This document shows, piece after piece, positions 57,248-64,000 of a stretch of DNA of 64,000 bases. Position 1 is the stretch's first letter, and each line of letters begins with the position of its first letter. The position numbers were made by a program, and so were the translations under genes. The stretch comes from Sphingomonas sabuli (GTDB lineage Bacteria; Pseudomonadota; Alphaproteobacteria; Sphingomonadales; Sphingomonadaceae), in NCBI RefSeq assembly GCF_014352855.1, contig NZ_CP060697.1:744001-808000 (forward strand), in the 5' to 3' direction. Under the pieces are notes generated by a model, which saw only the letters and a list, made by a program, of their open reading frames with translations, ran no database searches and was not told the origin of the DNA.

Positions 57248-57262
57248 CGGCGGACGCTTAGT

Positions 57263-58084
57263 CTACCAGCGCGCGTCGGGGTAGGTGCGCTGCAGATACT
57301 GCATCGGCGCCAGGATATGCCCCAGATGCTCGCTATGGTGGCCTTCGCGACCGCCAAGGATCGGCCGCTGGTCGGCGGGCGCCGTCAGCGTCGCTTCGTC
57401 CAGCACGGCGGCGATCGCGGCGCGATATTCGTCCTCGAACGCGCGCGGGTCGGGCGCGAAGCCCGCGTCGATCGCCCGCTGCAGCGTTTCGTCGACCGAA
57501 AACAGCTCCGGGATGAAGCGCCAGCACCAGTCGAGCCCGGCCGCCATCCTCCGCGCGCTCTCCTCCGTTCCGTCGCCCAGCCGAATGGTCCATTCCCCGG
57601 ACAGGTCTCGGTGATAGGCGACTTCCTTGACCGCCTTGGCCGCAAATTCGCGCAGGAAGGTGTCGCTGGACTCGACGAGCCGCTGGAACAGCATGTGTTG
57701 CCAGGTCGAATAGAGCAGTTGCCGCGCCATGGTTTGGGCGAAGTCGCCGTTGGGCTGCTCGACCAGGATGCAATTACGGAAATCCAGCACGTCGCGCTTG
57801 AACGCCAGCTCGTCGGCATCGCCTGCTTCGCCCAGCGCCAGCGTCGCCTGCCCGACCAGGTCGAGCGCGATGTTGGCGAGGCTGAGGTCGACTTCGAGCG
57901 CCGGTGCATGGCCGCACCATTCGCTCAGGCGCTGACCGAGGATCAGCGCGTCGTCGCCCAGACGCAGCAGATAGTCGCGGTACGGCTCGCGATGCTCGTC
58001 GGATCGGGGGTCGAAGGCCCCGTCGAGATGCTTGGTGTTCGCGGCCCGCTCGTCTTCGGGCCGGATCGGCGGCAGCGAGGGCAT
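57263..58084 (-). CDS. paaC: Phenylacetyl-CoA epoxidase structural subunit PaaC
   Basis: A 273-residue ferritin-like helical protein, the partner of PaaA in the epoxidase core. The family pattern is seen in YLLRLGDDALILGQRLSEW and KEVAYHRDLSGEWTIRLGD. It lacks a full diiron ligand set, as expected for the structural subunit. Its ATG shares one base with the paaB stop, so paaB and paaC are coupled. Confidence 0.94.
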   Translation of the reverse strand: MPSLPPIRPEDERAANTKHLDGAFDPRSDEHREPYRDYLLRLGDDALILGQRLSEWCGHAPALEVDLSLANIALDLVGQATLALGEAGDADELAFKRDVLDFRNCILVEQPNGDFAQTMARQLLYSTWQHMLFQRLVESSDTFLREFAAKAVKEVAYHRDLSGEWTIRLGDGTEESARRMAAGLDWCWRFIPELFSVDETLQRAIDAGFAPDPRAFEDEYRAAIAAVLDEATLTAPADQRPILGGREGHHSEHLGHILAPMQYLQRTYPDARW

Positions 58085-58374
58085 CAGATGTGCTTCACTT
58101 CGTCCGGTATCTCGTAGAACGTGGGATGCCGATAGATTTTGCTTTCCGCCGGCTCGAACATTTCTCCCGACTGGTCGGGGTCGCTAGCGATGATCTCGGA
58201 AGATTTGACCACCCACAAGCTCACCCCTTCCATCCGCCGCGTATAGGTGTCGCGGGCGTGGGCGAGCGCGAGCTCCGGGTCAGGAGCATGAACGCTGCCA
58301 ACGTGGCGATGCGCCAGCCCGCCCTTGGACCGAACGAAAACTTCCCACAGCGGCCAGTCATGGCCCCCACTCAC
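58084..58374 (-). CDS. paaB: Phenylacetyl-CoA epoxidase subunit PaaB
   Basis: A 96-residue protein from GTG 58374. The family N-terminus [20 protein letters not shown] and the end [13 protein letters not shown] are complete. PaaB is a small accessory subunit required for activity of the PaaABCE complex. GTG overlaps the paaA stop (GTGA), showing tight coupling. Confidence 0.94.
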   Translation of the reverse strand: MSGGHDWPLWEVFVRSKGGLAHRHVGSVHAPDPELALAHARDTYTRRMEGVSLWVVKSSEIIASDPDQSGEMFEPAESKIYRHPTFYEIPDEVKHI

Positions 58375-59351
58375 GCGGCCTTCCTCGCCTGCCGCTTCGC
58401 CTCGTAAGCATCGGCCGCCTCGCGCACCCAGGCACCGTCTTCCCACGCGTCGATGCGGGCCTTCATGCGCTCCTTGGCGACCGGGCCTTCGCCCTTCACC
58501 ACCGCGTAGAACTCGTCCCAGTCGATCGCGCCGAAATCATAGCCGTCCTTGTCCGCGTTCCACTTGAGGTCGGGGTCGGGAACGGTGAGGCCGAGGAATT
58601 CCGCCTGCGGGACGCTGATGTCGACGAACTTCTGGCGCAATTCGTCATTGGTCTCGCGCTTGATCCGCCAGCGCATCGACTGGGCGGTGTTCGGCGAATT
58701 GTCGTCGGGCGGACCGAACATCATCAGCGACGGCCACCACCAGCGGTTGAGCGCGTCCTGCGCCATCCGCTTTTGCTCGGCCGTGCCGTTCGCCAGCGCG
58801 ATCATGATTTCATAGCCCTGGCGCTGGTGGAAGCTTTCTTCCTTGCACACGCGAACCATCGCCCGGGCATAGGGGCCGTAGCTGGTGCGCTGCAGCGGCA
58901 CCTGATTCATGATCGCCGCGCCGTCGACCAGCCAGCCGATCGCGCCAATGTCCGCCCAGGTCAGCGTCGGATAGTTGAAGATGGTGCTGTACTTGGCCTT
59001 CCCCGAATGGAGCGCCTCGACCATTTCCTCGCGGCTCGTGCCCAGCGTCTCCGCCGCGCAATAGAGGTAAAGGCCGTGCCCGCCTTCGTCCTGCACCTTG
59101 GCCAGCAGGATCGCCTTGCGCCGCAGCGACGGCGCGCGGCCGATCCAGTTGCCCTCGGGCAGCATGCCGACGATCTCGCTATGCGCGTGCTGGCTGATCT
59201 GCCGGGTCAGCGTTCGGCGATAGGCTTCGGGCATCCAGTCCTTGGGCTCGATGAATTCGTCGGCGGCAACGCGCGCCTCGAACGCCTCGACCAGCTTGGG
59301 GTCCTCGAGGGTCTCGATCCTGGCGGTCTTGCTCAATTCGGTGGTGTACAT
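58371..59351 (-). CDS. paaA: Phenylacetyl-CoA epoxidase catalytic subunit PaaA
   Basis: A 326-residue diiron oxygenase that epoxidises the ring of phenylacetyl-CoA with O2. Two EX2H iron-ligand motifs are visible, [11 protein letters not shown] and [11 protein letters not shown], with the additional ligand region [15 protein letters not shown]. The gene leads the paaABC block, 31 bases after the GNAT gene on the same strand. Confidence 0.96.
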   Translation of the reverse strand: MYTTELSKTARIETLEDPKLVEAFEARVAADEFIEPKDWMPEAYRRTLTRQISQHAHSEIVGMLPEGNWIGRAPSLRRKAILLAKVQDEGGHGLYLYCAAETLGTSREEMVEALHSGKAKYSTIFNYPTLTWADIGAIGWLVDGAAIMNQVPLQRTSYGPYARAMVRVCKEESFHQRQGYEIMIALANGTAEQKRMAQDALNRWWWPSLMMFGPPDDNSPNTAQSMRWRIKRETNDELRQKFVDISVPQAEFLGLTVPDPDLKWNADKDGYDFGAIDWDEFYAVVKGEGPVAKERMKARIDAWEDGAWVREAADAYEAKRQARKAA

Positions 59352-59382
59352 GGGTTCGATGTAGTCCTTGCGGTCCTAACGT

Positions 59383-59850
59383 TCAAACAGCGGAATCGGC
59401 TGCCCACGGTTTTGCCGCCGCCTCGCCCAGCCACTTGCGCATGAAGATGCGGACGTTGTCGCGGGGGGAATTGGGCAGCTCGCCAAACACATCATAGCCG
59501 CGCCGCGCGTAGAACGGCCGCGCCTGGTACGTGAAGGTCGTCAGCCACGCGCCGACGCAACCACGTTCGCTGGCAAGGCGCTCAGCCTCGTCCATCAGCT
59601 TCGTGCCAAGATCGTGGCCGCGCAACTCCTCCGGCACGACGAGGAATTCAACGAACATCCAGTCGTAGACGGTCTTGCCCCATAGCCCGCCGACGGTTGT
59701 CCCATCCGCATCCTTAAGCAACACGCACACCGGGTGCATGTCCGACGGGAAACCGCTGTCGCGATTGAAATCGGACAGCAAGGCAAGGATTGCGGCGCGG
59801 TCGCCGTCGCCCGGCGCATCGGGCACGACCACATCGGGCAGCGCCGACAT
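59383..59850 (-). CDS. GNAT family N-acetyltransferase
   Basis: A 155-residue protein with the acetyl-CoA-binding pattern LVVPEELRGHDLGTKLMDEA (motif A) and FYARRGYDVFGEL at the end. Substrate unknown. It begins directly after the paaI stop and is followed 31 bases later by paaA, so it is embedded in the paa operon, where an acetyltransferase is not usual. Confidence 0.85.
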   Translation of the reverse strand: MSALPDVVVPDAPGDGDRAAILALLSDFNRDSGFPSDMHPVCVLLKDADGTTVGGLWGKTVYDWMFVEFLVVPEELRGHDLGTKLMDEAERLASERGCVGAWLTTFTYQARPFYARRGYDVFGELPNSPRDNVRIFMRKWLGEAAAKPWAADSAV

Positions 59851-60282
59851 CTAGGACTCCGCCGCGACGATCGCGCCGCCGATGGTGCGCGAATAGCCGG
59901 TGAATTCCGCGACCGCCCGTCCCTCCTCTGTCCGCACCGCGACCCGTGTCACGCCGCTACGCCCTTCCCGGGCCAGTTGCTCGGCTTCGGCGACCAGCAC
60001 GTCGCCCGCCGCGGCGCTGCCGAGAAAGACGATCGACGCCTGCGCCGCGACCGTGCGGGCGTTACCGCCGTTGCAGACGTAGGCGAAAGCGGTGTCGGCC
60101 AGCGCGAAGATCATGCCGCCATGCGCGGTGCGGTGGCCGTTGAGCATGTCATCGCGCAGCTTCATCGATAGCCGGCAGTAACCGGCGCGAACCTCCTCGA
60201 TGGCCACACCCCACGCCGGACCGGTGCCCTCATCCGCCAGCATCTGCCGTGCGACCGCCAGCGCCATCTCGTCCGCGTCCAA
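59851..60282 (-). CDS. paaI: Phenylacetyl-CoA pathway hotdog thioesterase
   Basis: A 143-residue hotdog-fold thioesterase. NGHRTAHGGMIFALADTAFA is the PaaI signature. It removes CoA from stalled or toxic ring intermediates. The TTG at 60282 is chosen because GGAGGG lies about 7 bases upstream and gives a start of family length; the longer frame upstream has no support. It is the first gene of the leftward paa run. Confidence 0.88.
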   Translation of the reverse strand: MDADEMALAVARQMLADEGTGPAWGVAIEEVRAGYCRLSMKLRDDMLNGHRTAHGGMIFALADTAFAYVCNGGNARTVAAQASIVFLGSAAAGDVLVAEAEQLAREGRSGVTRVAVRTEEGRAVAEFTGYSRTIGGAIVAAES

Positions 60283-60352
60283 AAGCCGCCCTCCAAAACT
60301 TGCCACCCGTGCCGCCCCATGCAACCCATCGGGCCAGACATCGAGGGGACTT
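60283..60352. promoter_or_regulatory. Divergent promoter region of paa genes
   Basis: 70 bases between paaI (minus) and the small gene leading to paaG (plus). It must contain both promoters. I see no clear palindrome for a PaaR/PaaX-type regulator, and neither regulator gene is in the window. Confidence 0.5.
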
Positions 60353-60571
60353 ATGCAGCAGAACAGCCTCGGTCCAACAGTCGTCGCGCGGCTTGCGGTG
60401 GGCGTTGCGGACATCGACCATGCCGGCGCTTCCGAAAACCCGGACCTGTTCTGCCACCGGCTTTCGTCCGGCAAGCTCGAACGGTCGATCGAAGTCGTGC
60501 TCAAGCCGGGTGCGGACAAGGTCGCAAAGGTGCGGCTGGAGTTCCTTCCGTCAATGACCGTCGCCGACTAA
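60353..60571 (+). CDS. Small hypothetical protein ahead of paaG
   Basis: A 72-residue protein with a strong GAGGGGAC before the ATG at 60353. It has no signal peptide; the middle, DIDHAGASENPDLFCHRLSS, and the end, ADKVAKVRLEFLPS, suggest a small alpha/beta fold. It lies 11 bases before paaG and is divergent from paaI, so it belongs to the phenylacetate unit by position. I do not recognise the family. Confidence 0.6.
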   Translation: MQQNSLGPTVVARLAVGVADIDHAGASENPDLFCHRLSSGKLERSIEVVLKPGADKVAKVRLEFLPSMTVAD

Positions 60572-60582
60572 GGCGCTTGCCC

Positions 60583-61362
60583 ATGACCGAATCCGCGATC
60601 CAGTTCAAAACCGCCGGCGCAATCGCCCGCATCACGCTCAACCGCCCGGACCGGCTGAACAGCTTCACCGCGGCCATGCACGGCGAGTTGCACGACGCGC
60701 TCGCAAGTCTTGGCGATGCCCGGGTCGTCATTCTCACGGGCGCAGGCCGCGGCTTTTGCGCGGGGCAGGACCTCAACGACCGCGCCGTGGCGCCGGGAGA
60801 GGCGGTGGACCTGGGCGAGACGGTCGAGGCCAGCTGGAACCCGTTGATCGAGACGCTGACGACCATCCCGCAACCGGTGATCTGCGCGGTCAACGGAGTC
60901 GCTGCAGGCGCCGGAGCCAACGTCGCCCTGGCTTGCGACATCGTGATCGCGGCACGGTCGGCCAAGTTCATCCAGAGCTTCGCCGCGATCGGCCTCATCC
61001 CCGACAGCGGCGGCTCATGGGTTCTCCCGCGCCTGGTCGGCCAGGCCCGGGCGATGGGCATGGCGCTGACCGGCGAGCCGGTGGCGGCGGAAACCGCCGA
61101 GCAATGGGGGCTGATCTGGAAATGCGTCGACGACGACGCCTTGACCGACGAGGCGCAGCGCATCGCCGCGAAGCTGGCCGCCTTGCCGCCGCTCGGGCTG
61201 GCCGCGATCAAGTCGATCATCCGCACCACCTGGGGCCGGACCCTGCCGCAGGAATTGGAGCTTCAGCGCGACGAGATGCGCCGGCTCGGCTTCACCCAAG
61301 ACTACCGCGAGGGTGTCGCCGCCTTCCTCGAAAAGCGCACGGCGACCTTTTCCGGCCGATGA
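60583..61362 (+). CDS. paaG: Ring-1,2-epoxyphenylacetyl-CoA isomerase
   Basis: A 259-residue crotonase-fold enzyme that isomerises ring-1,2-epoxyphenylacetyl-CoA to the oxepin form after the PaaABCE step. Landmarks: ARITLNRPDRLNSFT, the oxyanion segment TGAGRGFCAGQDLNDR, GVAAGAGANVALACDIVIA and the catalytic Asp in IGLIPDSGGSWVLPRL. Starts at the ATG at 60583. PaaF-like hydratases are close relatives, but the DSGG and CAGQDLNDR motifs favour PaaG. Confidence 0.88.
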   Translation: MTESAIQFKTAGAIARITLNRPDRLNSFTAAMHGELHDALASLGDARVVILTGAGRGFCAGQDLNDRAVAPGEAVDLGETVEASWNPLIETLTTIPQPVICAVNGVAAGAGANVALACDIVIAARSAKFIQSFAAIGLIPDSGGSWVLPRLVGQARAMGMALTGEPVAAETAEQWGLIWKCVDDDALTDEAQRIAAKLAALPPLGLAAIKSIIRTTWGRTLPQELELQRDEMRRLGFTQDYREGVAAFLEKRTATFSGR

Positions 61363-62147
61363 GGCTCTTTCGCTCGGTCCGGCCGCTCGACGGGTGGCGC
61401 CGCTTCTTCGGCGAGGTGGGCATCATCATCCTCGGCGTGCTCGTCGCCCTCGGCCTTGGCGCGATCGCCACGGAAATCGGGTGGCGGCGCGAAGTGGCGA
61501 CAAGCAGGGACGCACTCGCTTACGAAATCGGTACGGGTGTCGGCCAGGGACAATTGCACGTGGCGAAAGCCCCCTGCGTCGAGCGGCGGCTCGACGAGCT
61601 TGGCCGGATCGTAATGGATGCAGAGCGGACCGGTCGGCTGCCGCCGGTCGGGTCGATCGAATTGCCGGGCTGGCACACGTGGGACAGCGGCGTGTGGGAG
61701 AGCGCGGTTGCGGCACAGACCGCCAATCATTTCCCGCGCGACGAGGCTCAAGGGATCGTCGTCTTCTACGGCTTTGTCGACATCCTTCGCGAGAACGAAG
61801 AGCGCATTCTCGAACTCTGGACCCGCTTCTCCGCGCTTTCGGGGCCGGGGCGGCCCTTCACCAGTGCTGAAGCGCGGTCGCTTATGAATGACCTTTCGCT
61901 GGCGCGTCTGCTTTATCGCCAGTCCGCGCTCGCCGCTGTCCGGGCGGAACAGTCCGTCGACCTGTACGACCTCACATATGACCGGCCAACGGCCGCAAGC
62001 TATGTGGACCGCCCGCTCGCTATGTTCCCCGTTTGCAAGCCGATCCCGAAGGACGTGCCCGCGAGCTACGAGCAGGCCCCGTTCAAGAACATTGTCGAGC
62101 GCGCACGCGCCAATCCGCTGACCCTTCCTGAAGCCACAGCGCGCTGA
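61359..62147 (+). CDS. Membrane-anchored hypothetical protein after paaG
   Basis: A 262-residue protein whose ATG overlaps the paaG stop (ATGA). A single N-terminal membrane helix, VGIIILGVLVALGLGAIATE, is followed by WRREVATSRDALAYEI and a helical, mostly charged extracytoplasmic domain. This start is typical of a family of unknown function found in several proteobacterial groups, which I cannot name with certainty. Coupling to paaG is by position only. Confidence 0.7.
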   Translation: MRLFRSVRPLDGWRRFFGEVGIIILGVLVALGLGAIATEIGWRREVATSRDALAYEIGTGVGQGQLHVAKAPCVERRLDELGRIVMDAERTGRLPPVGSIELPGWHTWDSGVWESAVAAQTANHFPRDEAQGIVVFYGFVDILRENEERILELWTRFSALSGPGRPFTSAEARSLMNDLSLARLLYRQSALAAVRAEQSVDLYDLTYDRPTAASYVDRPLAMFPVCKPIPKDVPASYEQAPFKNIVERARANPLTLPEATAR

Positions 62148-62256
62148 TCTGGCGGCGCTGACCGATTGCGCCATCGTCAAGCGCACACTCGGCACGCGGC
62201 CGCTGAAACGTGCGCGCGCAGAAGTGCGCTGGCCGGAACCCTCAAGGACTACTGCG

Positions 62257-63396
62257 CTAGATTTCCGGTTCGTCGCTGCTCGCCGGGGCGCGGTCGGTGG
62301 GCTGCGTGGTGAAGCCCTTGAGATCGGCCAGTTCTTCCGTGTCGCGGCGAATCTCGACCGGGCTTGCGGCATAAGCGCAGACCAGACCAGCGATCGATTC
62401 CAGCGCATTGAGGTGGATCCGCTCATAGCTGTGGCTGGCGTCGACGCCGAAGGTGATGAGCGCGGTGCGCACATCGGCCCCGCCGCCGACCGCGGAGGCA
62501 CTGTCCGAACGGTAATAGCGGAAGACGTCGCGCTGATGAGGGATGTCGTTTTCCTCGCACAGGCGAATGAGCTTTCGGGTCAGGTGGTAATCGAACGGCC
62601 CGACCTCGTCGGCCATGCCGATGGTGACGCCCGTTTCCGCGCTGTTCTGGCCCTGAGCGGTGGTGCCGTTGTCGATCGACACCATCGCCACGACGTCTTC
62701 CAGCAGCACGGCGGATGCCCCCGACCCGACTTCCTCGGTGATGGTGAAGATGAAGTGGATGTCGACCGGCGTCTTCACGCCAGCATCCTTCATCGCCTTG
62801 ATCGCGGCCAGCATCGACGCGCAGCCTGCCTTGTCGTCGAGATAGCGCGAGACGATGTAGCCGTTGTCGAGCATCTCCGTGCCGGGATCGAAGGCAACGC
62901 TGTCGCCGACGTTAACGCCCAGCGCCGCGACGCTGGCGCGGTCGCTGGCGTCGGCATCGATGCGCAGTTCGACATGTTTCCAGCCGACGCCTTGGACGTC
63001 GATTTCCTGGTTGAATGTGTGGCCTGACGCCTTGAGCGGAAGCACGGTGCCGCGAAATGTACCTTCGTCGGTAAACAGCGTGCAGCGCGTGGTTTCCGCG
63101 GCGCGTGCCGACCAGGTGCCGATCGGCACCAGTTCCAGCCGGCCGTTGTCCTTGATCCGCTTTACCGTCGCGCCGAGCGTATCGAGGTGGGCGACGATGG
63201 CCCGCGAGCCTTCGCTTTTAGCCCCCTTGTACAGCGCCAGGATCGCGCCGCGGCGGGTCGCCGATACCTCGAGCCCAAGCCGGTCGAGTTCCTTGCACAC
63301 CACGCGTACGATCGCGTCGGTGTAGCCGCTAGGGCTCGGCACTTCGAGCAGGCGCCGCAGGACGTCCTTCAGATATTCGCTGTCGATGGTCGGCAC
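62257..63396 (-). CDS. M42 family peptidase of the NAGGN osmoprotectant system
   Basis: A 379-residue zinc aminopeptidase-like protein. The M42 ligands are visible: His/Asp in IVAHLDTLGATV, Asp in SRYLDDKAGCASM, Glu-Glu in TITEEVGSG, Asp in VSIDNGT and His in VDASHSYERIHL. It is encoded directly after an N-acetylglutaminylglutamine synthetase gene, the context of the NAGGN compatible-solute locus; a role in turnover of the dipeptide is inferred. The C-terminus carries an extra acidic tail. Confidence 0.88.
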   Translation of the reverse strand: MPTIDSEYLKDVLRRLLEVPSPSGYTDAIVRVVCKELDRLGLEVSATRRGAILALYKGAKSEGSRAIVAHLDTLGATVKRIKDNGRLELVPIGTWSARAAETTRCTLFTDEGTFRGTVLPLKASGHTFNQEIDVQGVGWKHVELRIDADASDRASVAALGVNVGDSVAFDPGTEMLDNGYIVSRYLDDKAGCASMLAAIKAMKDAGVKTPVDIHFIFTITEEVGSGASAVLLEDVVAMVSIDNGTTAQGQNSAETGVTIGMADEVGPFDYHLTRKLIRLCEENDIPHQRDVFRYYRSDSASAVGGGADVRTALITFGVDASHSYERIHLNALESIAGLVCAYAASPVEIRRDTEELADLKGFTTQPTDRAPASSDEPEI

Positions 63397-63397
63397 G

Positions 63398-64000
63398 TCA
63401 GGACTTTCGCGATCGGCCCTTGCTGTCGGGCCTGCTCAACGGGAACAGCAGGTCGACGAAACGTTGCGCCGTGGGTTGGGGTTCGTGGTTGGCAAGGCCC
63501 GGCCGCTCGTTGGCCTCGATGAACACATAGTCGGGACGGGATACGCTCGGAACGATGAAATCGACCCCGACGACCGGGATTTCGATCGCCCGTGCCACCT
63601 TCACCGCCGCTTCGGCCAGGGCCGGATGCAGGTTGTCGGTGACGTCGTGGATCGTGCCGCCGGTATGCAGGTTGGCGGTCTTGCGAACATGGAAGGCGCA
63701 GCCCTCGGGCGCCACGTCGTCGAGCGCGAATCCGCGCCGTTCCACGCAGCGTTCGGTTTCCGCGTCCAGCGGGATGCGACTTTCGCCGCCGGTCGACGCG
63801 GCCCGGCGCCGGGATTGCCGCTCGATCAGTTCGCGCACCGTATGCGTGCCGTCGCCGACGACCGAGGCCGGGCGGCGGACCGCGGCGGCCACGACCTTGT
63901 ACCCGATGACGATGATGCGCAGGTCGTCGCCGGCGTGATAGCTCTCCACCAGCACCCGGTCCGACTGGGTGCCGGCAAATTCGATGGCCGCCTCGACCTC
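63398..64000 (-). CDS. ngg: N-acetylglutaminylglutamine synthetase, C-terminal part
   Basis: Only the last 200 or so residues are in the window; the frame continues past 64000. Visible are ATP-grasp elements: the strand and lid region around LRIIVIGYKVVAAAVRRPAS, GVDFIVPSVSRPDYV and the metal-binding FIEANERPGLANHEPQP, as in cyanophycin-synthetase-like ligases. The stop is one base from the M42 start, so the two are co-transcribed. The gene makes the dipeptide precursor of the NAGGN osmolyte; the identification rests on the M42 partner as well as on the ATP-grasp pattern. Confidence 0.8.
   Translation of the reverse strand, partial: EVEAAIEFAGTQSDRVLVESYHAGDDLRIIVIGYKVVAAAVRRPASVVGDGTHTVRELIERQSRRRAASTGGESRIPLDAETERCVERRGFALDDVAPEGCAFHVRKTANLHTGGTIHDVTDNLHPALAEAAVKVARAIEIPVVGVDFIVPSVSRPDYVFIEANERPGLANHEPQPTAQRFVDLLFPLSRPDSKGRSRKS

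Overview
This is a GC-rich, gene-dense stretch of a bacterial chromosome. The gene set suggests an alphaproteobacterium, most likely a member of the Sphingomonadales: tamA/tamB, phaR with PHA genes, a PII/glutamine synthetase locus, paa genes, the NAGGN osmolyte peptidase, a DUF3309 peptide, a PfpI protein and a TIR/TPR protein. This placement is inferred from gene content and style. No rRNA gene is present, and the only tRNA is tRNA-Arg(CCG).

Layout. 1-4.4 kb: the end of a DUF885 protein, then a leftward trio (sugar-type nucleotidyltransferase, GSCFA protein, SGNH-like protein) that looks like polysaccharide or surface-glycan decoration. 4.4-7.7 kb: nitrogen control (glnB with a small overlapping HTH gene, then glnA), interrupted by a DUF3309 peptide and a NeuD-like acetyltransferase. 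7.7-17.6 kb: a double PilZ protein, two transporters and the tamA-tamB outer-membrane assembly pair. 17.6-24.5 kb: a TIR/TPR protein, a small S24 repressor module, a PfpI protein, topoisomerase IB and an MscS channel. 24.5-28.1 kb: MaoC hydratase, thiolase, DUF4126 and an MFS exporter. 28.1-34.3 kb: polyhydroxyalkanoate (PHA) functions (PhaZ, PhaR, a PhaC-like hydrolase and a Lys/Ala-rich histone-H1-like protein), an ABC exporter, and a tiny reading frame with an extreme Shine-Dalgarno sequence.

34.2-44.8 kb: three tandem RTX-type calcium-binding repeat proteins on the minus strand. The first in transcription order is intact; the other two each carry an apparent single-base deletion just after or inside the N-terminal beta-sandwich domain. 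45-47.7 kb: tRNA-Arg and small poorly known genes. 47.8-51.7 kb: two AI-2E-family membrane proteins flanking a DipZ-like thiol-disulfide protein.

51.7-62.1 kb: a leftward operon-like run paaI, GNAT, paaA, paaB, paaC, paaE, aromatic-type aminotransferase, fused 2-oxoacid dehydrogenase E1 and E2, with a divergent small gene, paaG and a membrane protein. Together these genes could carry phenylalanine through phenylpyruvate directly to phenylacetyl-CoA and then to its ring epoxide. I consider this the most interesting system in the window. The E2 gene also holds an in-frame palindromic repeat in its linker. 62.2 kb to the end: the M42 peptidase and the 3' end of the synthetase gene of the N-acetylglutaminylglutamine amide (NAGGN) osmoprotectant system.
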